Positions 15,559 to 23,847 of a DNA stretch of 50,790 nucleotides are shown in pieces. This stretch comes from Pseudomonadota bacterium (GTDB taxonomy: Bacteria > Pseudomonadota > Alphaproteobacteria > Rhizobiales > Xanthobacteraceae): NCBI GenBank assembly GCA_023423415.1, contig JAFAFP010000189.1, forward strand, positions 1 to 50,790, written 5' to 3'. A program made the translations under genes and the position numbers. The notes under the pieces were generated by a model. It saw only the letters and a program-made list of their open reading frames with translations. It searched no databases and was not told where the DNA came from. How positions within the stretch are numbered: the stretch's first letter is position 1; each line of letters opens with the position of its first letter.

Positions 15559-16707
15559 ATGACCCTGTTCCTGATCCTGGCTTTAATGACGGCCGCGGCG
15601 GTTTTCGCCGTTTTGTGGCCGCTGTCGCGACGGCCCTTGACCGCTGAGGGCGGCTACGACGTCGCCGTCTATCGCGACCAACTCGACGAGATCGAGCGCG
15701 ACCGCAAGGCCGGCCTCATTCCCGACAACGAGGCGGGGGCCGCCCGGCTGGAAATCTCGCGACGCCTCCTGGGCGCCGCCGATATCAAGGATCAACCTCG
15801 ATTCACGGACAGCGCAGCGTCGTTGTGGCGGCGGCGGGCGGCCGCGCTGATCGCGCTGATCGTTCTTCCGGTTGTGGCAGCGGGCCTCTACGTTTATCGG
15901 GGTTCCCCCAATCTGCCCGGAGCGCCGCTCGCGGGCAGGCTTGATCTGCCGCCGGAGCAGCGTTCGATTGAGAGCATGGTGGCGCAGGTCGAGGCTCATC
16001 TCGAACGTAATCCGGACGATGGCCGTGGTTGGGAAGTTGTCGCGCCGGTCTATATGCGGATGGGGCGATACAACGACGCAGTTCGCGCGCGTGCCAATGT
16101 CTTGCGACTTCTTGGCGCAACCGCCGACCGCGAGGCCGATCTCGGCGAGGCGATGGTGGCGGCCGGCAACAGCATTGTCACCGCCGACGCCAAGGCGAAC
16201 TTCGAACGCGCGCTGAAAATCGACCCTGGCCATCTGAAGGCGCAGTATTTCACGGGCCTGGCGGCGGAGCAGGATGGAAGGGCCGAGGAGGCTGCGCGGA
16301 TATGGCGCGCCATGCTGGCCAGTGCGCCGGCCAATGCGCCGTTCCGCCCACTGGTTCAGCAATCGCTCGCACGGGTCGATAAGGATGAGCCGCCGAAAGG
16401 CATCGCCGTCGAACCGAAAGCGCAGCAACCGGGACCAACGACGGAAGACATGGCCGCCGCCCAGCAACTGACGCCGGAACAGCGCGTGCAGATGGTGCGC
16501 GGCATGGTTGACCGGCTGGCTGAACGGTTGAAAACCGACCCCGCTGATTTCGATGGTTGGTTGCGGCTGATTCGCGCCTATGTCGTGATGGGTGATGCCG
16601 AGAAGGCGCGCGAGGTCCTAGCCAGCGCACGCAATGCCACTGGCGACGACGGTGACAAGCGCAAGCGGCTGGATGAACTGGCGAAGGCGCTGGGCATCGA
16701 GAGTTGA
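15559..16707 (+). CDS. ccmI: cytochrome c maturation protein CcmI (CycH)
   Basis: This encodes 382 residues. N-terminal TM helix MTLFLILALMTAAAVFAVLW is followed by the CcmI signature DVAVYRDQLDEIERDRKAGLI and ARLEISRRLL. A second TM lies at about 95-115 (ALIALIVLPVVAAGLYVYRG). The rest is periplasmic TPR-like repeats (YMRMGRYNDAVRARANVLRLLG; KANFERALKIDPGHLKAQYFTGLAAEQDG). CcmI holds apocytochrome c for heme attachment by CcmF/CcmH. It heads ccmI-ccmE-ccmF-ccmH, the cycHJKL order known from rhizobia, with spacings of 18 bases or overlaps, so one operon is likely. Length and domain order are normal. Confidence 0.95.
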   Translation: MTLFLILALMTAAAVFAVLWPLSRRPLTAEGGYDVAVYRDQLDEIERDRKAGLIPDNEAGAARLEISRRLLGAADIKDQPRFTDSAASLWRRRAAALIALIVLPVVAAGLYVYRGSPNLPGAPLAGRLDLPPEQRSIESMVAQVEAHLERNPDDGRGWEVVAPVYMRMGRYNDAVRARANVLRLLGATADREADLGEAMVAAGNSIVTADAKANFERALKIDPGHLKAQYFTGLAAEQDGRAEEAARIWRAMLASAPANAPFRPLVQQSLARVDKDEPPKGIAVEPKAQQPGPTTEDMAAAQQLTPEQRVQMVRGMVDRLAERLKTDPADFDGWLRLIRAYVVMGDAEKAREVLASARNATGDDGDKRKRLDELAKALGIES

Positions 16708-16725
16708 GATGAGGAGTGCGGCTGG

Positions 16726-17205
16726 ATGACGCGCAAGCAGCGGCGCCTGGCGCTGATCGGATCGGGTCTTGTGGTGCTGGCGATCGCCGCATTGCTGGTG
16801 CTGACAGCTTTGCGCGACTCGATCGTGTTCTTTAATTCGCCGACCGACATCGTTGAAAAGAAGGTCCAGGCCGGCTCGCGCATCCGGCTCGGCGGCCTTG
16901 TTCAGCCGGGTACCCTTCAGCGCAAGGATATCGACGCCACCTTCGATGTCACCGACGGAAAAAACGTCATCCGCGTGACGTATCGCGGTATCCTTCCCGA
17001 TCTGTTCCGCGAAGGGCAGGGCGTTGTGGCGGAAGGCATGTTGATCGACGGTGCGTCATTCCGCGCCGACAGCGTGCTGGCCAAGCATGACGAAAACTAC
17101 ATGCCGAAGGAAGTCGCAGACGCGCTGAAGAAACAGGGCCACTGGAAAGACGACTACGGCAAGAAGCCGGAGGCGCAGGGGGCTTCACAGGTGGTGCCGA
17201 AATGA
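16726..17205 (+). CDS. ccmE: cytochrome c maturation heme chaperone CcmE (CycJ)
   Basis: This encodes 159 residues. The basic N-terminus MTRKQRRL and a single TM at about 8-29 anchor the protein, leaving an OB-fold domain in the periplasm (RLGGLVQPGTL, FDVTDGKNVIRVTYRGILPDLFREGQGVVAEG). The heme-binding motif LAKHDENYMP is intact, with H121 forming the covalent heme bond. CcmE takes heme from CcmABCD and passes it to CcmF. The C-terminal tail continues past the heme site into a flexible charged stretch, normal for the family. Its stop overlaps the start of ccmF (ATGA). Confidence 0.96.
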   Translation: MTRKQRRLALIGSGLVVLAIAALLVLTALRDSIVFFNSPTDIVEKKVQAGSRIRLGGLVQPGTLQRKDIDATFDVTDGKNVIRVTYRGILPDLFREGQGVVAEGMLIDGASFRADSVLAKHDENYMPKEVADALKKQGHWKDDYGKKPEAQGASQVVPK

Positions 17206-19181
17206 TCGCCGAAATCGGTCACTATGCGCTCGTGCTGGCGCTGGCGCTTGCGCTCATTCAGGCAACGCTTCCTGTCATCGGTGCAAGGCTCAACGATCGC
17301 GTATTGATGGGCATTGCCGAGCCGGCGGCGCTCGCGCAATTCGTGTTTGTCGCGCTGTCCTTTGCTGCGTTGACCGCGCTGTACGTTACGTCCGACTTCT
17401 CGGTTCTCAACGTCTTCGAAAACTCACATTCGGCGAAGCCGCTGATCTATAAAATCAGTGGCGTATGGGGCAATCACGAAGGCTCCATGCTGCTGTGGGT
17501 TTTGATTCTTGCCTTGTTCGGTGCGCTGGTCGCAGTTTTTGGACGCAACCTGCCGCCATCGCTGCGCGCCAACGTTCTGGGTGTTCAATCATGGATCGCC
17601 GCGGCGTTTCAGCTTTTCATTCTCGCGACGTCGAATCCGTTCGCGCGCCTGACGCCCGCACCATTTGAAGGCCGCGATCTCAATCCGGTGTTGCAGGATA
17701 TCGGGCTCGCGGTGCATCCGCCGCTGCTCTATCTCGGCTATGTCGGGTTCTCGATCTCATTCTCGTTCGCGGTCGCAGCCCTGATCGAAGGCCGTATCGA
17801 CGCGGCCTGGGCGCGCTGGGTGCGGCCCTGGACGCTCGCGGCGTGGATGTTCCTGACGCTCGGCATTTCGATGGGCTCATACTGGGCCTATTACGAACTC
17901 GGCTGGGGCGGCTGGTGGTTCTGGGATCCGGTCGAAAATGCATCATTGATGCCGTGGATCGCCGGAACTGCACTGCTCCATTCTGCTGTCGTGATGGAGA
18001 AGCGCAATGCGCTGAAGGTCTGGACCATCCTGCTGGCGATCCTGACATTCTCATTGTCGCTGCTTGGCACGTTCCTCGTTCGCTCCGGTGTCCTCACCTC
18101 GGTCCACACCTTCGCGACCGATCCGACGCGCGGTGTTTTCATCCTCGGTATCCTCATCTTCTTCATCGGCGGATCGCTGACGCTCTATGCTTGGCGTGCG
18201 CCCTCATTGAAGCAGGGTGGGCTGTTCGCGCCGATCTCGCGCGAAGGTGCACTGGTCTTCAACAACCTCTTCCTCACCACGGCCTGCGCCACCGTTTTCG
18301 TCGGTACGCTGTATCCGTTGGCGCTTGAGGCATTGACCGGCGACAAGATTTCGGTCGGGCCGCCGTTCTTCAACGCCACGTTCGGCCCGCTGTTTCTGCC
18401 GCTGATGATCGCGATGCCGTTCGGTCCGCTGCTGGCGTGGAAGCGGGGAGACCTTTACGGAGCCGCGCAGCGGCTGATGGCGGCATTTGCTATCGCGCTG
18501 ATCGCGATGGCGGCGACCTTCGCCATCGAATGGGGTGGACCGATCCTGGCTCCATTCCTGATCGGCATCGCTTTCTTTGCGATGACCGGCTCTCTGATCG
18601 ACCTCACGGAGCGGATCCAACTGTTTCGACTGCCACTCTCGGTGTCGCTGCGGCGCCTGGTCGGTCTGCCGCGTTCGGCGATCGGTACGGCTGTTGCGCA
18701 TTTCGGACTGGGCGTCTGCCTGCTTGGCGTCGCCTTCGAAGCCAACTACGGCGCCGAGCGTATCCTTGCGATGAAACCGGGAGAGACGGTGTCGGTGCGA
18801 GGCTACGATCTGACCTTCGACAATCTCGTGGCGCGGCCGGGACCGAACTATCGCGAGCTTGTCGCGAAATTCACTGTGAAATCGGGTGGCGAGACGATTG
18901 GTTTCCTCGAACCATCGAAACGCACCTTCCAGGCGCGCAGTTCCTCGACCACGGAAGCCGCATTGCTGACACGCGGTTTCAGCCAGCTCTATCTGTCGCT
19001 CGGCGATACGGGCACGGACGGTTCGATTGCGGTGCGGCTCTATCACAAGCCGCTGGTGTTGCTGATCTGGCTCGGTTCGGTGGTGATGGTGCTTGGCGGC
19101 GCATTGTCATTGTCTGACAGGCGATTGCGCGTCGGCGCACCACGTGCGGCCAAGAAGGCTGCGCTGCAGCCGGCGGAGTAG
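17202..19181 (+). CDS. ccmF: cytochrome c heme lyase subunit CcmF (CycK)
   Basis: This encodes 659 residues, a polytopic inner-membrane protein. WGNHEGSMLLW (89-99) and the tryptophan-rich heme-handling WWD motif GWGGWWFWDPVENASLMPW (about 234-252) are both complete. Histidines flanking the WWD region, such as H172 in VHPPLLYLGY, are expected heme ligands. A large periplasmic domain lies near the C-terminus (MKPGETVSVRGYDLTFDNL), closed by a last TM LVLLIWLGSVVMVLGGAL. CcmF with CcmH and CcmI attaches heme to apocytochromes c. The gene is coupled to ccmE by ATGA and to ccmH by a four-base gap. Confidence 0.97.
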   Translation: MIAEIGHYALVLALALALIQATLPVIGARLNDRVLMGIAEPAALAQFVFVALSFAALTALYVTSDFSVLNVFENSHSAKPLIYKISGVWGNHEGSMLLWVLILALFGALVAVFGRNLPPSLRANVLGVQSWIAAAFQLFILATSNPFARLTPAPFEGRDLNPVLQDIGLAVHPPLLYLGYVGFSISFSFAVAALIEGRIDAAWARWVRPWTLAAWMFLTLGISMGSYWAYYELGWGGWWFWDPVENASLMPWIAGTALLHSAVVMEKRNALKVWTILLAILTFSLSLLGTFLVRSGVLTSVHTFATDPTRGVFILGILIFFIGGSLTLYAWRAPSLKQGGLFAPISREGALVFNNLFLTTACATVFVGTLYPLALEALTGDKISVGPPFFNATFGPLFLPLMIAMPFGPLLAWKRGDLYGAAQRLMAAFAIALIAMAATFAIEWGGPILAPFLIGIAFFAMTGSLIDLTERIQLFRLPLSVSLRRLVGLPRSAIGTAVAHFGLGVCLLGVAFEANYGAERILAMKPGETVSVRGYDLTFDNLVARPGPNYRELVAKFTVKSGGETIGFLEPSKRTFQARSSSTTEAALLTRGFSQLYLSLGDTGTDGSIAVRLYHKPLVLLIWLGSVVMVLGGALSLSDRRLRVGAPRAAKKAALQPAE

Positions 19182-19185
19182 TGTG

Positions 19186-19683
19186 ATGCGGCTGCTGCGT
19201 TTCGTTGTGGCGATGATGGTGCTGCTTGGCCCAGCGCCGTCATTCGCCGTTCAGCCGGATGAAATTTTACCTGATGCCTCGCTCGAGCAGCGTGCGCGCA
19301 ACCTTTCGCGCGAGCTGCGTTGCATGGTCTGTCAGAACCAGTCGATCGACGATTCCGATGCGCCACTGGCGCGCGATCTGCGGCTTCTGGTGCGTGAGCG
19401 GTTGAAGGCGGGAGACAGCGACAAGCAGGTCCTGGATTTTCTCACTGCACGCTATGGCGACTTCGTCCTGCTGAGCCCGCCGTTGAATTGGCGCACCGCT
19501 TTGCTGTGGGGGTTGCCGGCCGGATTGCTGATTGCGGGTGGAATCGTACTGCTGGCGACACTTCGTCGTCAGAGCGGTCGGCGATCAGGTGCTGATTCCG
19601 CTCTCCAAACATTGCCTCTGACCGCCGAGGAGGAGGCACGGATTGCCGATTTGCTCGACAAAGACCCTCGGACCAAAGCCTAA
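19186..19683 (+). CDS. ccmH: cytochrome c maturation thiol reductase CcmH (CycL)
   Basis: This encodes 165 residues from MRLLRFVVAMMVLLG; the frame extends upstream inside ccmF, but the signal peptide starts here. The mature domain has LSRELRCMVCQNQSIDDS with the redox pair C46-x-x-C49, needed to reduce the apocytochrome CXXCH thiols. LARDLRLLVRERLKAGDSDKQVLDFLTARYGDFVLLSPP is the conserved rest of the domain. A TM at about 102-124 anchors it, with a cytosolic tail. It is the last gene of the ccm operon; a longer A+T-rich gap with a promoter-like region separates it from degP. Confidence 0.96.
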   Translation: MRLLRFVVAMMVLLGPAPSFAVQPDEILPDASLEQRARNLSRELRCMVCQNQSIDDSDAPLARDLRLLVRERLKAGDSDKQVLDFLTARYGDFVLLSPPLNWRTALLWGLPAGLLIAGGIVLLATLRRQSGRRSGADSALQTLPLTAEEEARIADLLDKDPRTKA

Positions 19684-19739
19684 GCTATTGAAATTATTTA
19701 TTTTTCATCGGTTTTCTCTATTAACAAAGTTTAATCCCG

Positions 19740-19753
19740 CCGACAGGTGTCGG
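19740..19753. promoter_or_regulatory. 14-base inverted repeat in the degP leader
   Basis: CCGACA-GG-TGTCGG lies in the roughly 170-base gap between ccmH and degP, downstream of an A+T-rich stretch (ATTATTTATTTTTC) that could hold a promoter. It could be an operator or a small mRNA hairpin. No known binding consensus is assigned. Confidence 0.35.
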
Positions 19754-19855
19754 TAAGGAGAACTCCCCCATCTTAAGCGTCGAAACGGTGCAGGGATCGC
19801 TTCTCGCGAAGCTTCGAACACCGGTGGAATTCAGCTTAGGAATGGAGTGAGCCTC

Positions 19856-21391
19856 ATGACATCGAGCCAGCCCAGCAAGGGTGGTTTTCTGAAGGGACGC
19901 CGGGCGATGTTGCTCGGTACGACGATTTTGAGTCTGGGCGCGGCAGCGTTGTTCGTTGCTCCCGATGCGGCCCGCCATGCGGCGGTCGCGCAGAACGTGA
20001 CGCAGCAGGCGCAAACCGTCGCGCGTCCGGTTGGCTTTGCCGACATTGTCGAGAAAGTGAAACCCGCGGTTATTTCTGTTCGCGTGAAAGTGAACGCCGG
20101 CCCGGAGAATTCCTCATTCGAGGGTGGGCAGCTTCCGCAGGGCTTTGAGCGCTTCTTCCGTCGCTATGGCTTGCCGGAGGATATGTTCCCGGATGGCCCG
20201 CAGAACCGTGGTCCGCGTGAGCGTGGTCCGCGTCAGCGCACGTCCGGTCAGGGCTCCGGCTTCTTCATTTCGGCTGACGGCTATGCCGTGACCAACAATC
20301 ACGTCGTCGACAAGGCCGATGAGGTCGAAGTGCTGACCGATGACGGCAAGACCTATACTGCGAAGGTCATCGGCACCGATCCGCGCACCGATCTCGCGCT
20401 GATCAAGGTCGACGGCAACAACTTCCCGTATGCCAAGCTCGCGGATAAGTCACCGCGCATCGGCGACTGGGTGCTGGCGGTCGGTAATCCGTTCGGTCTG
20501 TCATCGACTGTGACCGCGGGTATCGTATCCGCACGCGGCCGTGACATCGGCGCGGGCCCATATGATGACTTCCTGCAGATCGACGCACCGGTGAACAAGG
20601 GTAACTCGGGCGGCCCGACCTTCGACATCGACGGTCATGTGGTCGGCGTCAACACGGCGATCTTCTCGCCCTCGGGTGGTTCTGTCGGCATCGCCTTCGC
20701 GATCCCTGCCGCGACGGTCGACTCGGTTGTGACCCAGCTCAAGGATAAGGGCTCGGTGACGCGCGGCTGGATCGGCGTGCAGATTCAGCCGGTGACGAAG
20801 GACATTGCTGACAGCATGGGCCTGAAGAACACCGACGGTGCGCTGGTGTCCGAACCGCAGTCCAATAGCCCGGCCGTGAAGGCGGGCATCAAGGCGGGTG
20901 ACGTCATCACCGCTGTCAACGGTGAGAAGATCGGCAATGCCCGTGAACTCGCCCGCCGCATCGGCACGATGGCGCCTGGCAACACGATCAAGCTGACTGT
21001 CCTGCAAGGTGGTAGCAACGAGAAGGTTGTGAATGTCACGCTTGGCGAACTGCCTGCGCAGGTTGAAGCGCGCGGCCGTCGCGGTGAGGAGCGGGGTTCG
21101 CAGCAGGAGGGCTCCGCGCTCGGCCTGCAACTTGCTCCGGCGTCTTCGGTTGCCGGATCGGGTTCCGAGGGTGTGGTCGTGACCGGCGTTGCGCCGGACG
21201 GCCCCGCCGCCGAACGCGGCTTCAAGATCGGCGACGTGATCCTCGAGGTTGCGGGCAAGTCCGTTTCGAACCCGGCCGATGTTCGCAAGGCGCTCGACGA
21301 TGCCCGCAAGGACAACAAGCGGACCGTGCTGCTGCGCGTGAAGTCGGGTGAAGGCACCCGCTTTGTGGCGCTTCCTGCGGGCCGCGCCTGA
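19856..21391 (+). CDS. degP: periplasmic serine protease/chaperone DegP (Do/MucD type)
   Basis: This encodes 511 residues from MTSSQPSKGGFLKGRR. The ATG is preferred over an in-frame GTG nine bases earlier because GGAG sits at the proper distance. A long signal sequence (RRAMLLGTTILSLGAAALFVA) directs export. The trypsin-like triad is intact: H149 in TNNHVVD, D179 in RTDLALIKV, S251 in NKGNSGGP. Two PDZ domains follow (about 290-380 and 410-505). The loop before the catalytic core is rich in Arg, Pro and Gly (RGPRERGPRQRTSGQGS). The enzyme degrades or refolds damaged periplasmic proteins. Its position after ccmH and before a two-component pair matches the rhizobial cycHJKL-degP arrangement. 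Confidence 0.95.
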   Translation: MTSSQPSKGGFLKGRRAMLLGTTILSLGAAALFVAPDAARHAAVAQNVTQQAQTVARPVGFADIVEKVKPAVISVRVKVNAGPENSSFEGGQLPQGFERFFRRYGLPEDMFPDGPQNRGPRERGPRQRTSGQGSGFFISADGYAVTNNHVVDKADEVEVLTDDGKTYTAKVIGTDPRTDLALIKVDGNNFPYAKLADKSPRIGDWVLAVGNPFGLSSTVTAGIVSARGRDIGAGPYDDFLQIDAPVNKGNSGGPTFDIDGHVVGVNTAIFSPSGGSVGIAFAIPAATVDSVVTQLKDKGSVTRGWIGVQIQPVTKDIADSMGLKNTDGALVSEPQSNSPAVKAGIKAGDVITAVNGEKIGNARELARRIGTMAPGNTIKLTVLQGGSNEKVVNVTLGELPAQVEARGRRGEERGSQQEGSALGLQLAPASSVAGSGSEGVVVTGVAPDGPAAERGFKIGDVILEVAGKSVSNPADVRKALDDARKDNKRTVLLRVKSGEGTRFVALPAGRA

Positions 21392-21409
21392 CGAGCTAGG
21401 GACGTGATG

Positions 21410-21565
21410 CCGGCAACCGTCGCCCCCGCCGGTGCCACGAAACCCGGGGGGCGGGTCTAAACAACCCGTCCCCGCTGATCTCCCCCAAAACCGGCAACCG
21501 TCGCCCCCCGCCGGTTAGGGGGCGGTGAGGGGGTGGCGGAGTAACCTTTAAGAGTCGCCACCCCC
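21410..21565. repeat. cluster of G+C-rich direct repeats and hairpins between degP and the response regulator
   Basis: A 24-base unit beginning CCGGCAACCGTCGCCCCC and ending GCCGGT is at 21410-21433 and again, with one extra C, at 21491-21515; each copy can fold on its CCGGC/GCCGG ends. Between them a hairpin with a ten-pair stem (one G-U) and CTAAACA loop spans 21447-21473. A third hairpin, GGGGGTGGCG/CGCCACCCCC with a 17-base loop, spans 21529-21565. No T-run follows any of them. They could end degP transcription, stabilise mRNA, or form a small repeat family. Confidence 0.75.
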
Positions 21566-21661
21566 TTCATCATGACCTTTCCCTCCCCATTCAGTTCTCA
21601 GCTTGCAAAATCGCCCGTGACGGGCGATTCCGTCTCCGACGATCTGGGGCAATCCGATTCC

Positions 21662-22342
21662 ATGCGCTTGCTGATCATCGAAGACGACCGTGACGCTGCG
21701 GACTATCTCGTCCGGGCCTTCCGTGAGACCGGCCATGTCGCCGATCACGCGGCGGATGGCGAGGAGGGCTTCGCAATGGCGCTCGACGGTAAATACGACG
21801 TTCTGATCGTCGACCGCATGCTGCCCAAACGCGATGGCCTCTCGGTCATCGGCGAACTGCGTGAAAAGAATATCCAAACGCCGGTGCTGATCCTGTCCGC
21901 GCTCGGTCAGGTCGATGACCGCGTAAAGGGTCTGCGGGCCGGTGGCGATGATTACCTGCCGAAGCCGTATTCGTTCTCGGAATTGCTGGCGCGTGTGGAA
22001 GTGCTGGCGCGCCGGCGCACTGGCCGCAATGAAGATACAATCTACCGCGTCGGCGACCTCGAGCTCGACCGGCTCTCGCATCGCGTGACGCGCGGCGGCG
22101 AAGAAATCCTGCTGCAGCCGCGCGAATTCCGCCTGCTCGAATACCTGATGAAACATGCGGGGCAGGTGGTGACTCGCACAATGCTGCTCGAGAATGTGTG
22201 GGATTATCATTTCGATCCGCAAACCAACGTCATCGACGTGCATATCTCCCGGCTGCGCTCGAAGATCGATAAAGGCTTCTCGCAACCGCTGCTCCATACG
22301 ATTCGCGGCGCCGGATACATGGTCCGCGACGGCGCGCGCTGA
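21662..22342 (+). CDS. OmpR-type response regulator
   Basis: This encodes 226 residues from MRLLIIEDDRDAADYL. The frame runs 30 codons upstream into the hairpin region; I prefer this ATG because the receiver fold begins with it. Acidic pocket E7-D8-D9, phosphoacceptor D51 (VDRMLPK), S79 and K101 (LPKPYS) are present. The winged-helix effector follows, with LLQPREFRLLEYLMKHAG and VIDVHISRLRSKID. It is partnered with the kinase six bases downstream. In rhizobia this pair lies between degP and glnE. Sequence type is near the CopR/QseB group, but signal and targets are unknown. Confidence 0.9.
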   Translation: MRLLIIEDDRDAADYLVRAFRETGHVADHAADGEEGFAMALDGKYDVLIVDRMLPKRDGLSVIGELREKNIQTPVLILSALGQVDDRVKGLRAGGDDYLPKPYSFSELLARVEVLARRRTGRNEDTIYRVGDLELDRLSHRVTRGGEEILLQPREFRLLEYLMKHAGQVVTRTMLLENVWDYHFDPQTNVIDVHISRLRSKIDKGFSQPLLHTIRGAGYMVRDGAR

Positions 22343-22348
22343 AGATCC

Positions 22349-23806
22349 GTGGGGGCGCTGGGCAAGCTTTTCCGAACGACCGCGTTCAAGCTGACGCTGG
22401 TCTATCTCACGGTCTTTGCGCTGTTTGCTGTTTTCCTGCTCGGATATTTTGCATTCAACACTAGGCGCCTTTTCACAGAGCAGGTGACCGAGGCCGTCAA
22501 CACGGAAATCTCCGGCCTCACCGACCAGTTCAATATTGGTGGCATTCGTCGGCTGAGCCTGATCGTTGAATCGCGCTCGCGCCGGCCGGGATCGAGCCTT
22601 TATCTTGTCACCAGTCCCGGCGGCGATGGTCTTGCCGGCAATGTCGGTTCATTGCCGAGGGGCATTCTCGATAATCCTGGCTGGATCGAAACGGTTTATC
22701 GCCGCATCGAGGAAGGCGAGACATCGGAACTCCACCGCGCCCTCCTGCGTGTGTCGCATCTTCCGGGAGGCTTCAAGCTTCTTGTCGGGCGCGATCTTGA
22801 GGAGCGCGACCGGCTCTACAAGGTCGTGCTCGATGCCGGCAAATGGTCCGCGGCCGCTGTCATTTTCCTCGGGCTTCTCGGCGGATTCTTTGTCGCGCGG
22901 CGCGTGCTGCGACGGGTCGATGCGATGACCGAGACCACGCGCACCATCATGGGCGGCGACTTGTCCGAACGCTTGCCGGTCGTCGGAAGCGGCGATGAAC
23001 TCGACCGTCTTGCGCACAATCTCAACGAGATGCTTGACCGCATCGAAGCGCTGATGATCGGTCTGAAGGAAGTGTCCGACAATATCGCACATGATTTGAA
23101 GACGCCCCTCACGAGGCTGCGCAATCGGGCGGAGGAAGCGTTGCGGACCTCGCGGAGCGAACCCGACTATCGGTCCGCGCTCGAAACCACGATCGATGAA
23201 TCGGATTCCCTCATCAAGACATTCAATGCCTTGCTGATGATTGCGCGGGCCGAATCGGGGCAGGCGCGCGGCAATATGGTCGAGTTCGATGCCGCGGAGG
23301 CCGCGCGCAGCGTCGGCGAGCTCTATGAGCCCTTGGCGGAAGAGCAGGGGCTGAAACTTGAAGTTTCGGCGCCGGCGGCGGTGACGCTCAATGGCAACCG
23401 CGAATTGATCGGTCAGGCGCTCGCCAATCTCCTCGACAATGCCATCAAGTATGCGGCGCCTGTGGCGAAGGCCAATGGCCAGCCGTCCGAGGTGCTGGTG
23501 ACAGTGACGATTGACGGCGATCACGTGCTGATCGGCGTGGGCGACCGCGGTCCTGGTATCCCCGAGGCGGATCGGGGGCGGGCCGTGGAGCGGTTTGTGC
23601 GGCTGGAGCAGAGCCGCTCGGTGCCGGGGTCCGGCCTTGGTCTCAGCCTCGCCGCCGCGGTGGCGCGGCTGCATGGCGGCGAATTGCGGCTGGAGGACAA
23701 TGCGCCCGGCCTCCGTGCGGTGCTGGTCCTCCCACGGTTTGGCCCGCAGACGTCGGCCATCCCCGAACGCCACGACATGCCGCGAGGGTCGAGCGGGGCG
23801 CAATAA
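22349..23806 (+). CDS. HAMP-containing sensor histidine kinase
   Basis: This encodes 485 residues from a GTG start just after the response regulator. TM1 about 13-36, a periplasmic domain of about 130 residues, TM2 about 166-186, then a HAMP domain (RVLRRVDAMTETTRTIMGGDLSERLPV). The H box is SDNIAHDLKTPLTRLRNR with H248. The ATPase domain has NLLDNAIKYA, GDRGPGIPE and GSGLGLSLAAAV. The C-terminal extension after the last strand (PQTSAIPERHDMPRGSSG) is low-complexity. It should phosphorylate the adjacent regulator. The sensor domain has no recognisable ligand motif, though proximity to degP suggests an envelope signal. Confidence 0.9.
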   Translation: MGALGKLFRTTAFKLTLVYLTVFALFAVFLLGYFAFNTRRLFTEQVTEAVNTEISGLTDQFNIGGIRRLSLIVESRSRRPGSSLYLVTSPGGDGLAGNVGSLPRGILDNPGWIETVYRRIEEGETSELHRALLRVSHLPGGFKLLVGRDLEERDRLYKVVLDAGKWSAAAVIFLGLLGGFFVARRVLRRVDAMTETTRTIMGGDLSERLPVVGSGDELDRLAHNLNEMLDRIEALMIGLKEVSDNIAHDLKTPLTRLRNRAEEALRTSRSEPDYRSALETTIDESDSLIKTFNALLMIARAESGQARGNMVEFDAAEAARSVGELYEPLAEEQGLKLEVSAPAAVTLNGNRELIGQALANLLDNAIKYAAPVAKANGQPSEVLVTVTIDGDHVLIGVGDRGPGIPEADRGRAVERFVRLEQSRSVPGSGLGLSLAAAVARLHGGELRLEDNAPGLRAVLVLPRFGPQTSAIPERHDMPRGSSGAQ

Positions 23807-23847
23807 ACCTCCCATTTTCCGACCGGGTGGTTTAATCCCATCGCGTG

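Noticed and set aside
18204..19046. A 280-codon minus-strand frame inside ccmF
   Set aside because: It lies opposite a complete CcmF and is extremely rich in Arg, Gln and His with no recognisable domain.
19721..19734. TTAA-N6-TTAA upstream of degP as a CtrA box
   Set aside because: The spacer is six, not seven bases, and the second half lacks the trailing C.
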